Positions 1-49,998 of a DNA stretch of 64,000 nt are shown here, piece by piece. The notes below the pieces were generated by a model that was not told the DNA's origin, did not search any database, and saw only the letters and a program-made list of their open reading frames with translations. This DNA is from Branchinecta lynchi. Its lineage: Eukaryota; Arthropoda; Branchiopoda; Anostraca; Branchinectidae. How positions within the stretch are numbered: the stretch's first letter is position 1; each line of letters starts with the position of its first letter. The translations under genes were made by a program, and so were the position numbers. The DNA lies in contig JAKZAP010000010.1 in the NCBI GenBank assembly GCA_023053575.1, forward strand, positions 10,873,225-10,937,224. Direction: 5' to 3'.

Positions 1-676
1 GTTGCTAAAAAAAAAGAAGAAAAAAGTACAAGATAGGCTACACCTAAATTATGAATGTTGTTGTTTTAAATTCAGGAGATCGTTTAAAACGAAATAGCCT
101 TTCTGATTATGTTACAGGAAATATACTGTTAATTTTTATTGCTGTTGATTATAAAAATAATGTAAATAAGTATTTTTTTTTCACTTGAAAAAAAAGGAAA
201 AAAGACATCAAACAGGTGCTTCTCTCTTATGTTTTGGTAGATAGTAAAAAATAGATGTGACTGATGGTATTTTGACATCTAGAAACTCTCTACCTTTCTC
301 CCCAAATAACTTTGGTTAGTCCTTCATTTTTGAAAACAAAATCATGATAGTTTATACTAGCCCAGCATAAATAAAACTGAATTGTTGCAAAACTGCTCAA
401 GTTTCGATTTTACAACCCTAATTGCAGTCCCCTCATTATCCCCAAGCTGCCCCAAAGCCATCAACCGTCACGTCCCCTGAGGATTTTCAAAACCTCACCG
501 TCGACCGACCCGATCTGTGCAGATTTGTAGGCCCATTTTCAAACGAGAAGTCTGCGCAGATTTCTGCGCAGATCGTCAAAACGGCGCCGTTTTGAGCCCA
601 GTGTGACCAGGCTCTAAGACAACCAAAGTGTTATCTCTTCGAAGCATTACGTTAAGGTGACTTTTGTCCTAAGGTG
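1..676. other. upstream region, no gene seen
   Basis: AT-rich sequence without a convincing exon or promoter. A perfect 18-bp palindrome (CAAAACGGCGCCGTTTTG) at 577-594 and nearby TCTGCGCAGA repeats at 551-572 look like an old DNA-transposon end, but no partner end was found. Confidence 0.4.
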
Positions 677-1880
677 AACAAGACCAAAGGTGTCGATGGG
701 ATCCCAAAAATCTAAGATTTGATCCAGACTTTTCGGTCTTGTCTTCGCCAGGCTAATCATCACAGAAAAACGAGTTCAGATATTCTATCTACCTATCTAT
801 ACCTCTATAAGCCATATCTATTTTGACGATATTGACCGAAACTTCCTGCTTTACTACTGCCAAATTTGCGGTTCGCCCGAATTCCGAGCGAACTACTAGT
901 CCAGCAAAAAAAGAAAATTCAGAAACGAAGCCGGCGTATCTCCTTATCCCTGTAAAGAAATCTAATCAACTTTAAATAAAATTTTGACTTAAAAAAATGC
1001 GGGTACAACCGGATTCCGGACTAATTATGTCCGGGTAAAAAATGATCATTATATACAGACTCAGCGTCTCTTCTTACCCCTAAATATATCATCTAATCAA
1101 CTTCAGATAAAGCTTTTACTTTTAACATATTTTCCGGTTTTGGCCGGATTACAGGCGAACTAGTTGTCCGGCGAGAAAATTGTTTTCACCATCGGGTTCA
1201 GCATGTCTTCTTACCCATAATTCAAACATTAAATCAACTTCAAATGAAACTGTTACTTTTAACCAACTTTCCGGTTTTGGCCGGATTCCGGACGAACTGC
1301 TTGTCCGGCGACAAAATGATTTTCACCATCATGCTCAGCATGTCTTCTTACCCCTAAATCAAACATTTAATCAACTTCAAATGAAACTTTTACTTTTAAC
1401 CAACTTTCCGGTTTTTGCCGATTCCGGACGAACTACTCGTCCAGCGAGAAAATGGTTTTCACCATCGTGCTCAGCATGTCTTCTTACTCCTAAATCAAAC
1501 ATTTAATCAACTTCAAATGAAACTCTTACTTTTAACAAACTTTCCGGTTTTTGCCGGATTCCAGACGAACTACTTGTCCGGCGAGAAAATGATTGTCACC
1601 ATCGTGCTCAGCATGTCTTCTTACCCCATATTCGACTATCACATTGGCTGTTTAAAAATATTTTGTTTGTCCCTTAAATTGAACCCCCTCCCCCACCCCC
1701 TGATATAAGGCTACAGAGCCCATCTACGAACTCGACCTTACCCTTGACCCAAACAATCTACCAAGTTTCATCAAAATATCTCATTCCCTTCGAGAGTTAT
1801 CGTGTTTACAGACGGACGGACGGACGGACAACTTTTGCGATGTCATAGGTATCCCTCCACTTACGTTTTGGATCCCAAAA
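677..1880 (+). mobile_element. Family A element, copy 1
   Basis: Starts AACAAGACCAAAGG followed by GATGGGATCCCAAAAA. It contains diverged units in which the phrase CTTTCCGGTTTTGG recurs at about 1134, 1271, 1408 and 1544, a period of 136-137 bp. Then come a C-rich stretch, CTACAGAGCCCATCTACGA, an (ACGG)n run at 1812-1830, and the end ACGTTTTGGATCCCAAAA. No coding capacity; the short ORFs across it follow the tandem units. Non-autonomous. Confidence 0.85.
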
Positions 1881-2173
1881 AGTAAGGCAAAGCATTGTGC
1901 CTCTTATGCCATATTATTATCTTAGTTGCTGGCTGACAAGAAAACTAACTAACTAAAGAGACCAGTGTCAGTATTTTTATTTTAAGTAGATTTCTAAGGT
2001 AAGGTAGAAATGTACTGAACATTGTGGTAACTCCAATGACACAGAAAGGTCAGGTATGCCAGTATGATGTACTGTCATTATCATTGAATTGAATTTAAGT
2101 GTACTATTTGCCAGTGTACTGTCAAATATCCTGTTTTGAATGGATTTGCGCTTTTTGCAGATCCCAATGAAAC

Positions 2174-41971
<39,798 letters not shown>

Positions 41972-42129
41972 ATTCATTGCGCATTGTGTTGTGTCGTCGT
42001 CTCGAAGCGCCGTTTGGGTTCTGGTAGCTCTAACCGATACATGGCAGCTTACACTGCCACCCATACACGGAGATGAGGGTCAGGAAGTTAGCAAATACAT
42101 ACCGTTAAGCACAGTCAAGTTTCAGTTTA

Positions 42130-42758
42130 AGCTGCGTTCGATTGGAGTCCTCCTTGAGCATGTTCCACCCTTCTAACAATAGTAAATATGAGTTACTATT
42201 TTCGTTCCAATCTCGTAAAAAGCTACTACGCTGACCGTTCCAACCTTCTCAAAATAGTAACTAATAGTAACTATTGCCTTACCATGCTCGTGAGCGTAGT
42301 AAGCGTGGTAACTACTCATCTCTGTAACGTGATTGGTCCGATTCGCCCGTGGCATGATATTCTGCTGGAAAATAGAAAATCGTTCCAGCCTTGACGGCAA
42401 AAAGCCAGAATTGACATCATTCGTAGTAACTACGGTAAGTAGGGTGGAACACGCTCCTTGTCTCGGTCTTGTGTCCTTGCAACTGCCTTGTCTGTCATGG
42501 ATTAAACCCGTTTTATCTAGCCTTGTCAGGTGAATGACTCAACAGACAAGCATCACAAACAAAACGCAGTCGAGAAATCTACCCGAGATGTGACCGAAAC
42601 TTGCTCCGAGATCATGTCTTCATTCTCAGCGTCCTGTCTGACAGGGCACTGACAATTGTCAGCTGACCGGACAAATAAAACGGCATTAAGCGTACAAGGT
42701 AGTTAAATAAAACGGCATTTGGCTACAGGACCGAGACAAGGGTAAATCGAACGCGGCT
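42130..42758. mobile_element. MITE, AGCTGCGTTCGATT ends, hosting a second MITE
   Basis: Ends AGCTGCGTTCGATTGG and AATCGAACGCGGCT are inverted, flanked by TTA (42127-42129 and 42759-42761). The 301-bp GAGCATGTTCC element lies inside it. Confidence 0.8.
42156..42456 (+). mobile_element. MITE of the GAGCGTGTTCCACCC type, full length
   Basis: Inverted ends GAGCATGTTCCACCC and GGGTGGAACACGCTC, flanked by CTT on each side (42153-42155, 42457-42459). The best copy of the family in the window. Confidence 0.85.
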
Positions 42759-42835
42759 TTAGTTTATCTCCCCGAAGGAGGGGCACCTCTGCGTTCATGA
42801 GTCAGCTGTATGCCTGCTGCCCCCAGGGAGCACTA

Positions 42836-42998
42836 CACTGTAAAAAGTTAGTAAGAACTGAAGTTAACTGCAGTGTTTGCTAATGAGATTAATCTTGTCT
42901 CTACTGGGATAAGATTAGTCAGAATTAGAGAAAATCTTATCTGAGTGGAGACAAGATTAATCCCAGTAGCAAATACTGCAAGATTTTTTTTTACAGTG
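42836..42998. mobile_element. Tc1/mariner-type MITE, 163 bp
   Basis: CACTGTAAAAA and TTTTTTACAGTG ends with TA on both sides (42834-42835, 42999-43000). Sister of the 35083 copy; possibly in the B56 3'UTR. Confidence 0.88.
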
Positions 42999-43266
42999 TA
43001 GCTTGCCCTTGGTCGAGATCAGGTGGGCTTGTCGCTGGTTTGTTTCATTTACTGGACCACCTTACCATATCTTAGTTGCACTTTCCTGGATCTGCGCCAG
43101 CTTTTTCGCCCGCTCCGTAGGGTAGACATTATGTATGTGTATGATAGTCAGGTCTGTCAGGTGCTGCTTCTGGACTCTTACCCTGAGGATATGCATTGTA
43201 TAAACAGGCAAAGGTGATGAACTCATAGTGGGAATCTCTCTTGAATCTGAATTGTTGTTATAAAAT

Positions 43267-43272
43267 AATAAA
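43267..43272 (+). terminator. candidate polyadenylation signal for the B56 transcript
   Basis: AATAAA occurs here after an AT-rich run, about 1.3 kb past the stop codon and downstream of three MITE insertions. It is the first convincing signal I noticed, but others exist (for example near 45284) and no transcript evidence is visible. Treat it as a candidate only. Confidence 0.25.
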
Positions 43273-43299
43273 CGGTAGCGCCTAAAACACCTTTTCACC

Positions 43300-44249
43300 T
43301 CGAAAAAATTTCTTGAATGTCAACCCGGAGACTCTCCGCCCGCTTTCGGTTGTTTCTGAGGTCATCGCGCGTAGGCATAGGTTCGTTATATAGTTGATAC
43401 AACGACTCGTCTTTGAAACCATTCGCTACTAAGTGTAAAACAATACGGTTGGGGTCTACTGAGTGTGAAAACGCTGAGACAGGTTTATGTGTTATTGGTC
43501 GGGGCAGCTCAAATTTGTGTAATGATTTTGGGAAAAGATAACTGCATTTGGCTTAGAATGTTCGAGTCTATGCCGAGTGCGCGATCCAGGAAAGTGGAAG
43601 CACTGGTGCTTCTGTTCTTGTTCACTTTTTTTTTTTTTTTTTTTACGGGGATGGCTAAGGGTAATGAGATCTTAAGTTATCATCAACCCTACATCCGTAT
43701 CCAAAACGAGTTTTTTTGTTACTCTGAGCTTCAGTATACAATGTCACCAAGAAGTTGCGACAGACCCATCATTTGCAAGAGCGTACTGTATTACCGAAGT
43801 CTTATAGATGTTTCGATTCTTGGTTTGAGGACGAGTTGTTGGCTTTAGCTGTACACGGTCCTTTTTTCTGTTTTAATTTATTCTCTTTTAGTTTTTTAAT
43901 GTAGGCTGTCTTGCTGTCGGAGCTAGATCTTTTGAAGTGTTTCACGATGGGTGCAAGTACGTAGATAGAGGTAGAGAACTATCGACGTGAGTTTAGTGTA
44001 GTCGTGAAACCGAGCGTTTAGAAGATGGTTCGGACTGCCTGATGTTTTGTTCTCTACTTAGGCAATATTTCGCCGAGCACCCGTAAAGTTGGATGTGTTT
44101 CTGTCACATCCAGCTGCGCGGGAGCGCCGCTTTATTGGTCTTTTGAATTGATTTATTAGCGCTCTTTCAGCCGTATTGGTGCAGTAGAGGTATACTTCTT
44201 TGAACCTTAGCTTCTGCTGGACCCCCTTCTTTGAACGCTTCTTTGACCC

Positions 44250-44280
<31 letters not shown>

Positions 44281-46220
44281 AACACGTTGACAACGGTGCT
44301 CGTTTCGTCCACTTACTGTGACAAAAGGAACTAAGAGTAAACTTAAGTAGTTAATTAAGGATTCATAAGAAAACCTAAACGTGTGTTTATGACCTTCGTT
44401 TTACGATTCATCAAAGAAATGTACCTCTACTGAAAACCTGATGGAGGATGGCTAGCTTCCGTGAGTGTGTGGTTCGTAGCCACGTGACCTAATCTCTGAC
44501 GTGAAGGCGGAGCAGGCGATCCTGAAATACATCGTGATGTTTTTTTGTGTGCCCTTTAGATAACATATTCACACAGCAATGTCAGAAGTTTGAAAACTTT
44601 TAACACATGGAAGTGCACCCTTGAAATCTTATAACAGATGGTGATGTTTTTTTTGTTATGACCCTTCTAAGTGTTACGTTTCGTGAAAATCTCTTGAACT
44701 TCATTTGAAAGGGTCATAACTCTAATTTTCTCGGCATTTTTATTTTCGGAAAACAAACCCGTGAGAAAGCATTCACTGCGCCCTTACATCCGTACGAGTT
44801 GGCTCCAGGCATTTTTTAGCAGTAGGTTGTAAAGAAAGAAATCAGATTAGTTAAGGCCTAGCAACATTTCTTTGAGCTTTATAGAAGTAACCGGGTGGTA
44901 GTTCTGCAACGTCCGTCCTTCCTCTCCCTCTTGTGGGGAAGGGGAAGGAGGGATCTAATAATCGATTATATGCCCGTCGTTATGTTCATGTGATAAAAAA
45001 TATAATATATTTTGTGTTTGCTGTTTCATGTGAAGTATATAGATAGATACTGATAGGAATCTTATTATTTGAATCTGAAAGCTACCTTGTGTTCTGCGTC
45101 TTCTGGTTGGTTCTCGTCTGTTTATTTTTTAAAGGCATTCCATGTTATTTCACTAAATCTACCTGAAAGCTCTTAATTCCGCCTTTTTTCCTTATTTGAT
45201 AGCTTTCTTACTTATTGAAACGATGGAGTTTGATTTTAATTATATTTTCCTGCTCTTGTTGTTGAAATTGAGATGTTGTCTTAAATAAAAACATAGTTAA
45301 AGCTTATCCAGTTTGCGAGATGGGCGAAATAGCTTGAGCCGATATTGGTTGCCAAAATGCAATCAAAGTACTGTTGTTGGACGTCCTCTACTGTGTTTAA
45401 TAGAACTTCCAGTGTAAGGTTTCACCGCTTAGCGGCGGTACTGATCTATTATGCATAGACCTTGCGTGGAACAGAGGCAACCACTGTTCGTCAGGTTAAT
45501 TTTAAAATAATCCAAAAAGGCTTACAAAAGTTCTGAGATTATCGTACATTCCTAAAAAAAACGTCTTGTTGCTTTCCCAGATTGAACTTGGTCGTATTTT
45601 TGTTATTAAACGGGTGCATCATCACTTCTGTTCCTCCCGATGAGCACAGGTCTATTCGTCTATTCAAGAATTCTCTTTCAGTCTTTTTTCATGAACAAAA
45701 ATAAACAAAGCCTTAGGCTTAGCTAGAGAATTTAGGATCAAAGTTCGTTTCCTATCACAGATCCAATGATTCAGCTAGGTTGGGCGACTGTTATAAGGTT
45801 AGAGCACTTTTACCAAGATTACCTTTAGCTTTGGTACTTTACGGTACAGTAGGGCCAGAGGTATACTTATGTGAACCTTTGTTGACATTGCATTGGATTG
45901 GGCTTCGTGATTTTGACGCTGCTGTCTCTAAAGCTAAATACCAGTTAGCCAGAATATGATAATCAGGGCATCTGAAAAGACCTGAATAGGTATTTTGGGT
46001 CTTCATTCTACCATTTAGCCCAAAACTGCACGTTCACATTAGAGCAGTAACTGTTTAAATAATATAAACATATCTCTACTGTAGGCTACATGAATAGACA
46101 AACCAGTTTGGGTGCGATACCAACAACAAACAATACGAAAAGCTTTTGTTGTGCTATGTTCATAGTTACTGGAGCACGTACAGACATATGCCCACTGTAG
46201 GGTGCATGCTGTACTCCTAC
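43300..46220. other. intergenic region, nothing firm
   Basis: No exon identified. The first ACOT9-like exon should lie between 43.3 and 49.8 kb. A patch at 44480-44525 with CACGTG and TGACGTGA motifs is a possible promoter but unsupported. Poly-C then (CA)n at 44248-44281. Confidence 0.3.
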
Positions 46221-46224
46221 AGGA

Positions 46225-46423
46225 CATTAGTTGCATTTTTGCAGATACCATGGTATCTGTTACCACGGCAACTGGATCTGCAATTAGTTATATTTGTAGT
46301 TATTGTGGTATCTGAAATATGGTTGCTCTGCAAAAACAGAAATTGCACTTTTCGAGGTCATCCCTAAAGAAAAACTGATAGTCGGTCACATCACTAAAGG
46401 CATTTTTCTGTGCTTCCACAAAT
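46225..46423 (+). mobile_element. Family C element, partial copy
   Basis: Begins TTGCATTTTTGCAGATACC and a CAGATACCATGGTATCTG palindrome. It matches the right half of the 46627-46985 copy in reverse orientation. Confidence 0.6.
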
Positions 46424-46612
46424 AGTTTGTGGGTCGACTTTGGCCCGAAAAGAGTGTTTCCGCAGTCTTTCGTGCGGCCCACAAGTGTGTTTCTGCGACC
46501 AACAGGATTCTCGTGGCTCGCTTTGTTGCTCAAATTTGTCAAACAACTGGCAAGGTGATTGTTGATTTGGTGGCTCGATTCTGGTGGGATATTCAAATTA
46601 AGCAGCAAAATA
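46423..46612 (-). repeat. uninterrupted copy of the foldback target sequence
   Basis: Read on the minus strand it parallels the two flanks of the foldback element: TTTGAATATCCCACC, CGAGCCACCAAATC and GTTGTTTGACAAATTTGAGC correspond to sequences left and right of 50401-51701. It therefore shows the pre-insertion state. Confidence 0.75.
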
Positions 46613-46626
46613 GTGTCCGAACTATA

Positions 46627-46985
46627 GTTGCATTTTTGCAGATACCATGATATCTGTTACCACAGTCTAAAGTCATTTTAGCAGTTATCGTGATATCTGA
46701 TACCATAGTCAAAAGGCATTTTTGCGGATATCGTGGTATCAGATATTCAGATAACTGGTCGTGTTATCTGAAAGTCTTCTCACTTTCATCAAATTTTGTC
46801 AGATTGGTCAGACAGAAGTTTAACACTTAGTGATGTAACTGGATATCAGTTTTTCTTTTGGAATGACTTTGAAAAATGCAATTTTGGCCACAGTCGTTTC
46901 TGCAGAGCAACTGTGTATCAGATACCACAATAATTGCAAAAACGACCGATTGCAGATCCAGGTACCGTGGTATCTGCAAAAATGC
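46627..46985 (-). mobile_element. Family C element, TIRs with GGTATCTG motifs
   Basis: Ends GTTGCATTTTTGCAGATACC and GGTATCTGCAAAAATGCAGC are inverted repeats. GATATCTG/GGTATCTG-type motifs recur many times inside. No coding capacity. Confidence 0.65.
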
Positions 46986-47085
46986 AGCTAATAAAATTAA
47001 CTACTTTTTCAAGCATATAGACTTCAAACTGAGGATGCTTTGTGTACAGAATGGTAAGGAAATAAGCAAGATATTCTTTTGGCCC

Positions 47086-47215
47086 AAGCTGACTGCGAAT
47101 CATATTTGACCATGCAAAACGGATAAGTCAGCTACATTTTATTGGAGCTATATTTCGGCTCTTCTTGGCAAGGGTCCTCTTCAGGCTTTAGCCGCTCAAG
47201 CTGGAAAATGAACTT
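47086..47215 (-). mobile_element. Penelope-like fragment with hammerhead-like core
   Basis: On the minus strand CCTGAAGAGGACCCTTGCC runs into GCCGAAATATAGC (47186-47149), followed by the AAATATGATTCGCAGTCAGC module. Confidence 0.55.
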
Positions 47216-47454
47216 GTGGAAAAATGATTAAAGATGCTTTCTTAAATATCTGATTAGGTGAACTTCTTCTCTGAAAATTGATTGGAGTTCAATTTGGTGC
47301 TGTAATTTCATTCTCGATACGGCTGCTGTTTTTGCTGTTCGAAAGGGTAGAGATTCTTCTGCATTTAAGTTTTGGAGTCACCTGTCCAGATATTTAAGGC
47401 ATAATCTTTAATTGATTACTTGATTTAATTGATTACTAAATTACTGACTTTTTT

Positions 47455-49772
47455 TTATGGCACTTTCCCTTCGGCCAAGTGCCATATAGCGATTGTTATT
47501 TCTGTCCGTCAGTCGGTCTGTAGGTCCCGGTTTTGCTAGTTCGGGCACTTCCAGATAAGCTAGGACAATGAAACTTGGCAGGAATATCAGGGACAGGACC
47601 AGATTAAATTAGAAATAGTCGCTTTCCTGATCCGACCATCTGGAGGGGAGTGGAGGGAGGGGGAATCCGGAAAAGTTAGGAAAAATGAGATATTTTTAGC
47701 TTACGAACGGGTGATCGGATCTTAATGACACTTGATATACAGAAGGACCTCGTGTCTCAGACGCTCCATTTTAAATCCAGACTGGATCCGGTGACATTGG
47801 GGGGAGTTGGAGAGGGAAACCGGAAATCTTGGAAAACACTTAAGAGTGGAGAGATCCGGATGAAACTTGGTGGAATGAACAAGCACAAGTCGTAGATACG
47901 TTACTGATGTAAGTGAAATGGATCCGCTCACTTTGGGGGAGTTGGGGGGGGGGGGAGAAGTCCGAATTTCTATTGATCTCGCGAGTTTGGTGCTTCCTGA
48001 AGTGCTGGGACGATGAAAATTGGCAGGCATGTCAGGGACCAGACCAGATTAAATAGGAAATAGTCAATTCCCGATTCGACCATCTGGGGGGGGGGAGGAA
48101 TGGGGAAGCCAAAATTTGAGGTATTTTTAACTTGCGAACGAGTGATCGGATCTTGATGAAATTTGATATTTAGGATGACCTCGTGTCTCAGACCTCCCAC
48201 TTTAAATCCGGACGGGATCCGATGACACTGGGATGAGTTGGAGGAGGGAACCGGAAATCTTGAGAAACGCTTAGAATGGAGGGATCGGGATGAAACTTGG
48301 TGGGAAGAACAAGCACAAGTCCTAGATACGTCATTGACATAACCAGACCGGATCCGGGCACTGTGGGGGAGTTGGGGGGGGGGGGGGTCCTGATTTCTAC
48401 CGATCCCGCGAGTTCGGCATACTTCCTGATGTGCTGATGTGCTGTTTGTCAGGGACCTGAACAGATTGACTTGAGAATAGCCGTTTCCCCGATCCAACCA
48501 TCGTGGGGGGAGTGGATGGATGGGGAGTCCGGAATCTACTGGCGTGCATAAATTTTGAACGGGTGATCGGATTTAAATGGAACTTGTCTGGTGGAAATAC
48601 CTATCGCCTCGGATGTTCAGTGTGAAGTCCGGGTCGGGTTCGATACCTGTGGGGGATGGGGGGGAGGGGGGGAACTCAAGAAAAGCTTAAGGCACAGGGA
48701 TTGTGACGGAACTTAATGGAGAGAACAAGCAGTAGGAATAGATACGAAATTGACCGAGCCAGATAGTTTCAGGGCTCTGTGAGGAAGCCCTGGAATTCCG
48801 GTAGTCGCGAGTTAGAATAGTTCCAGATGTACTAAGACAACGAAACTTTGCAGGTATATTAGCAACCCGACTAAATTGACTTAAAAACCTGACGCAACAT
48901 ACCCCCGGAAACTTCCGTTCCTAGATCCGAGCATTTTTGGGGGAGAGAGGGAGAGAAATATGGAAATTGACCTCTGTAAATTGCGAACGAGTGGTCTGAT
49001 TCGAGTGAAACTTAATGGGTGATAAGAATCCATGGCCTTGACATGTAAAATATGTGTTCGAACTGTATGCGACCACGGTTGTGGGAATTGGGGGGGGGGG
49101 GGGACTTTTGACATAAAAAAACAAACGGATGGACCGAATGAGATGCAAGTTAAGACAGTGCCGAGTTTATGCAGCCTAGATTTGTTATTTGGCGTCCGGG
49201 CCGGATTCGGCCAAGGTAGGGGGGGGGGACAGTTCGGGGAGTTAGAGGGAGATTGCCGGAAACTTTGACGCTCGCATAGGGGTCAAACGAGTGCATCATT
49301 GTACGTACAGAGAGCAAATACCCTATATGACATATTTCGGGCCCGAACCGGATCCGGCAACGTTGGTGGGGGGGGGGGGGGGGGTACCAGAATTTTCCCA
49401 AAATGCTCAGATTCGAGTGAAACTTGATTGATGGTATAAAAGAAGATGCTTTAGATGATCCATTTTTTAGTCCGAACCAGATTCGGCCATGGTAGAGGAT
49501 ATGGAGGGAGTACCGGAAATCGTGTAGCACGTCTAGGGATCAAACGAGTGGATAATATTGTGCTGAAACTTGGAAGTTTGAACAGCCATGTGCATTTGCT
49601 ACAGATAAGCGAGACGATGCCGGAACTGCTCAGAAGTGAGTGAAACTAAATATGCTATTTTTTTTTTTATTTCCGAACCGCATTTTTGGATGGCGGGCGT
49701 ATTTGTGACGTTCTCATCTACTTTCTTGTATGACTACTCGTAACAAGTGCCATATGAGCTCGTAGCTCTTAT
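47455..49772 (-). mobile_element. Family B element, copy 4
   Basis: Left end ATGGCACTTTCCCTTCGGCC (hairpin to 47485), then ATAGCGATTG and a GTCAGTCGGTCTGTAGGT run. Higher-order units start with GTGATCGGAT at 47711, 48142 and 48563. The right end is TAACAAGTGCCATATGAGCT at 49741-49760. Many poly-G runs. Confidence 0.85.
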
Positions 49773-49888
49773 TTTGCTTTAAACTGCAAATCTTATGGCC
49801 ATGTCGAGTTGTGTTGTCACTTGAAAGATGATCCAGGCCTGTTTGGGACTGCTTGTAGGGTACATATAAATGCGTTTTTAACTTTCAG

Positions 49889-49998
49889 GTGTGTCTTTTC
49901 AACGCAAATGAATCAGTCACTGAGGAGGCAAAGAATCCAGCTACGGACATTGATAGTACCTGCAGAAACAGATACAAACTTACAAACCATAAATGATG
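49889..49998 (+). CDS. ACOT9: ACOT9-like exon, presequence region
   Basis: The acceptor TTTTTAACTTTCAG ends at 49888 and the donor GTAAGT begins at 49999. It starts one base into a codon left two-thirds complete by an unseen upstream exon, encodes 36 full codons ending QTIND, and leaves one base. It lies about 120 bp to the right of a Family B element and about 400 bp left of the foldback element. Confidence 0.65.

Noticed and set aside
42980..42992. Run of T before the right MITE end as a transcription terminator
   Set aside because: It is part of the MITE's terminal inverted repeat.
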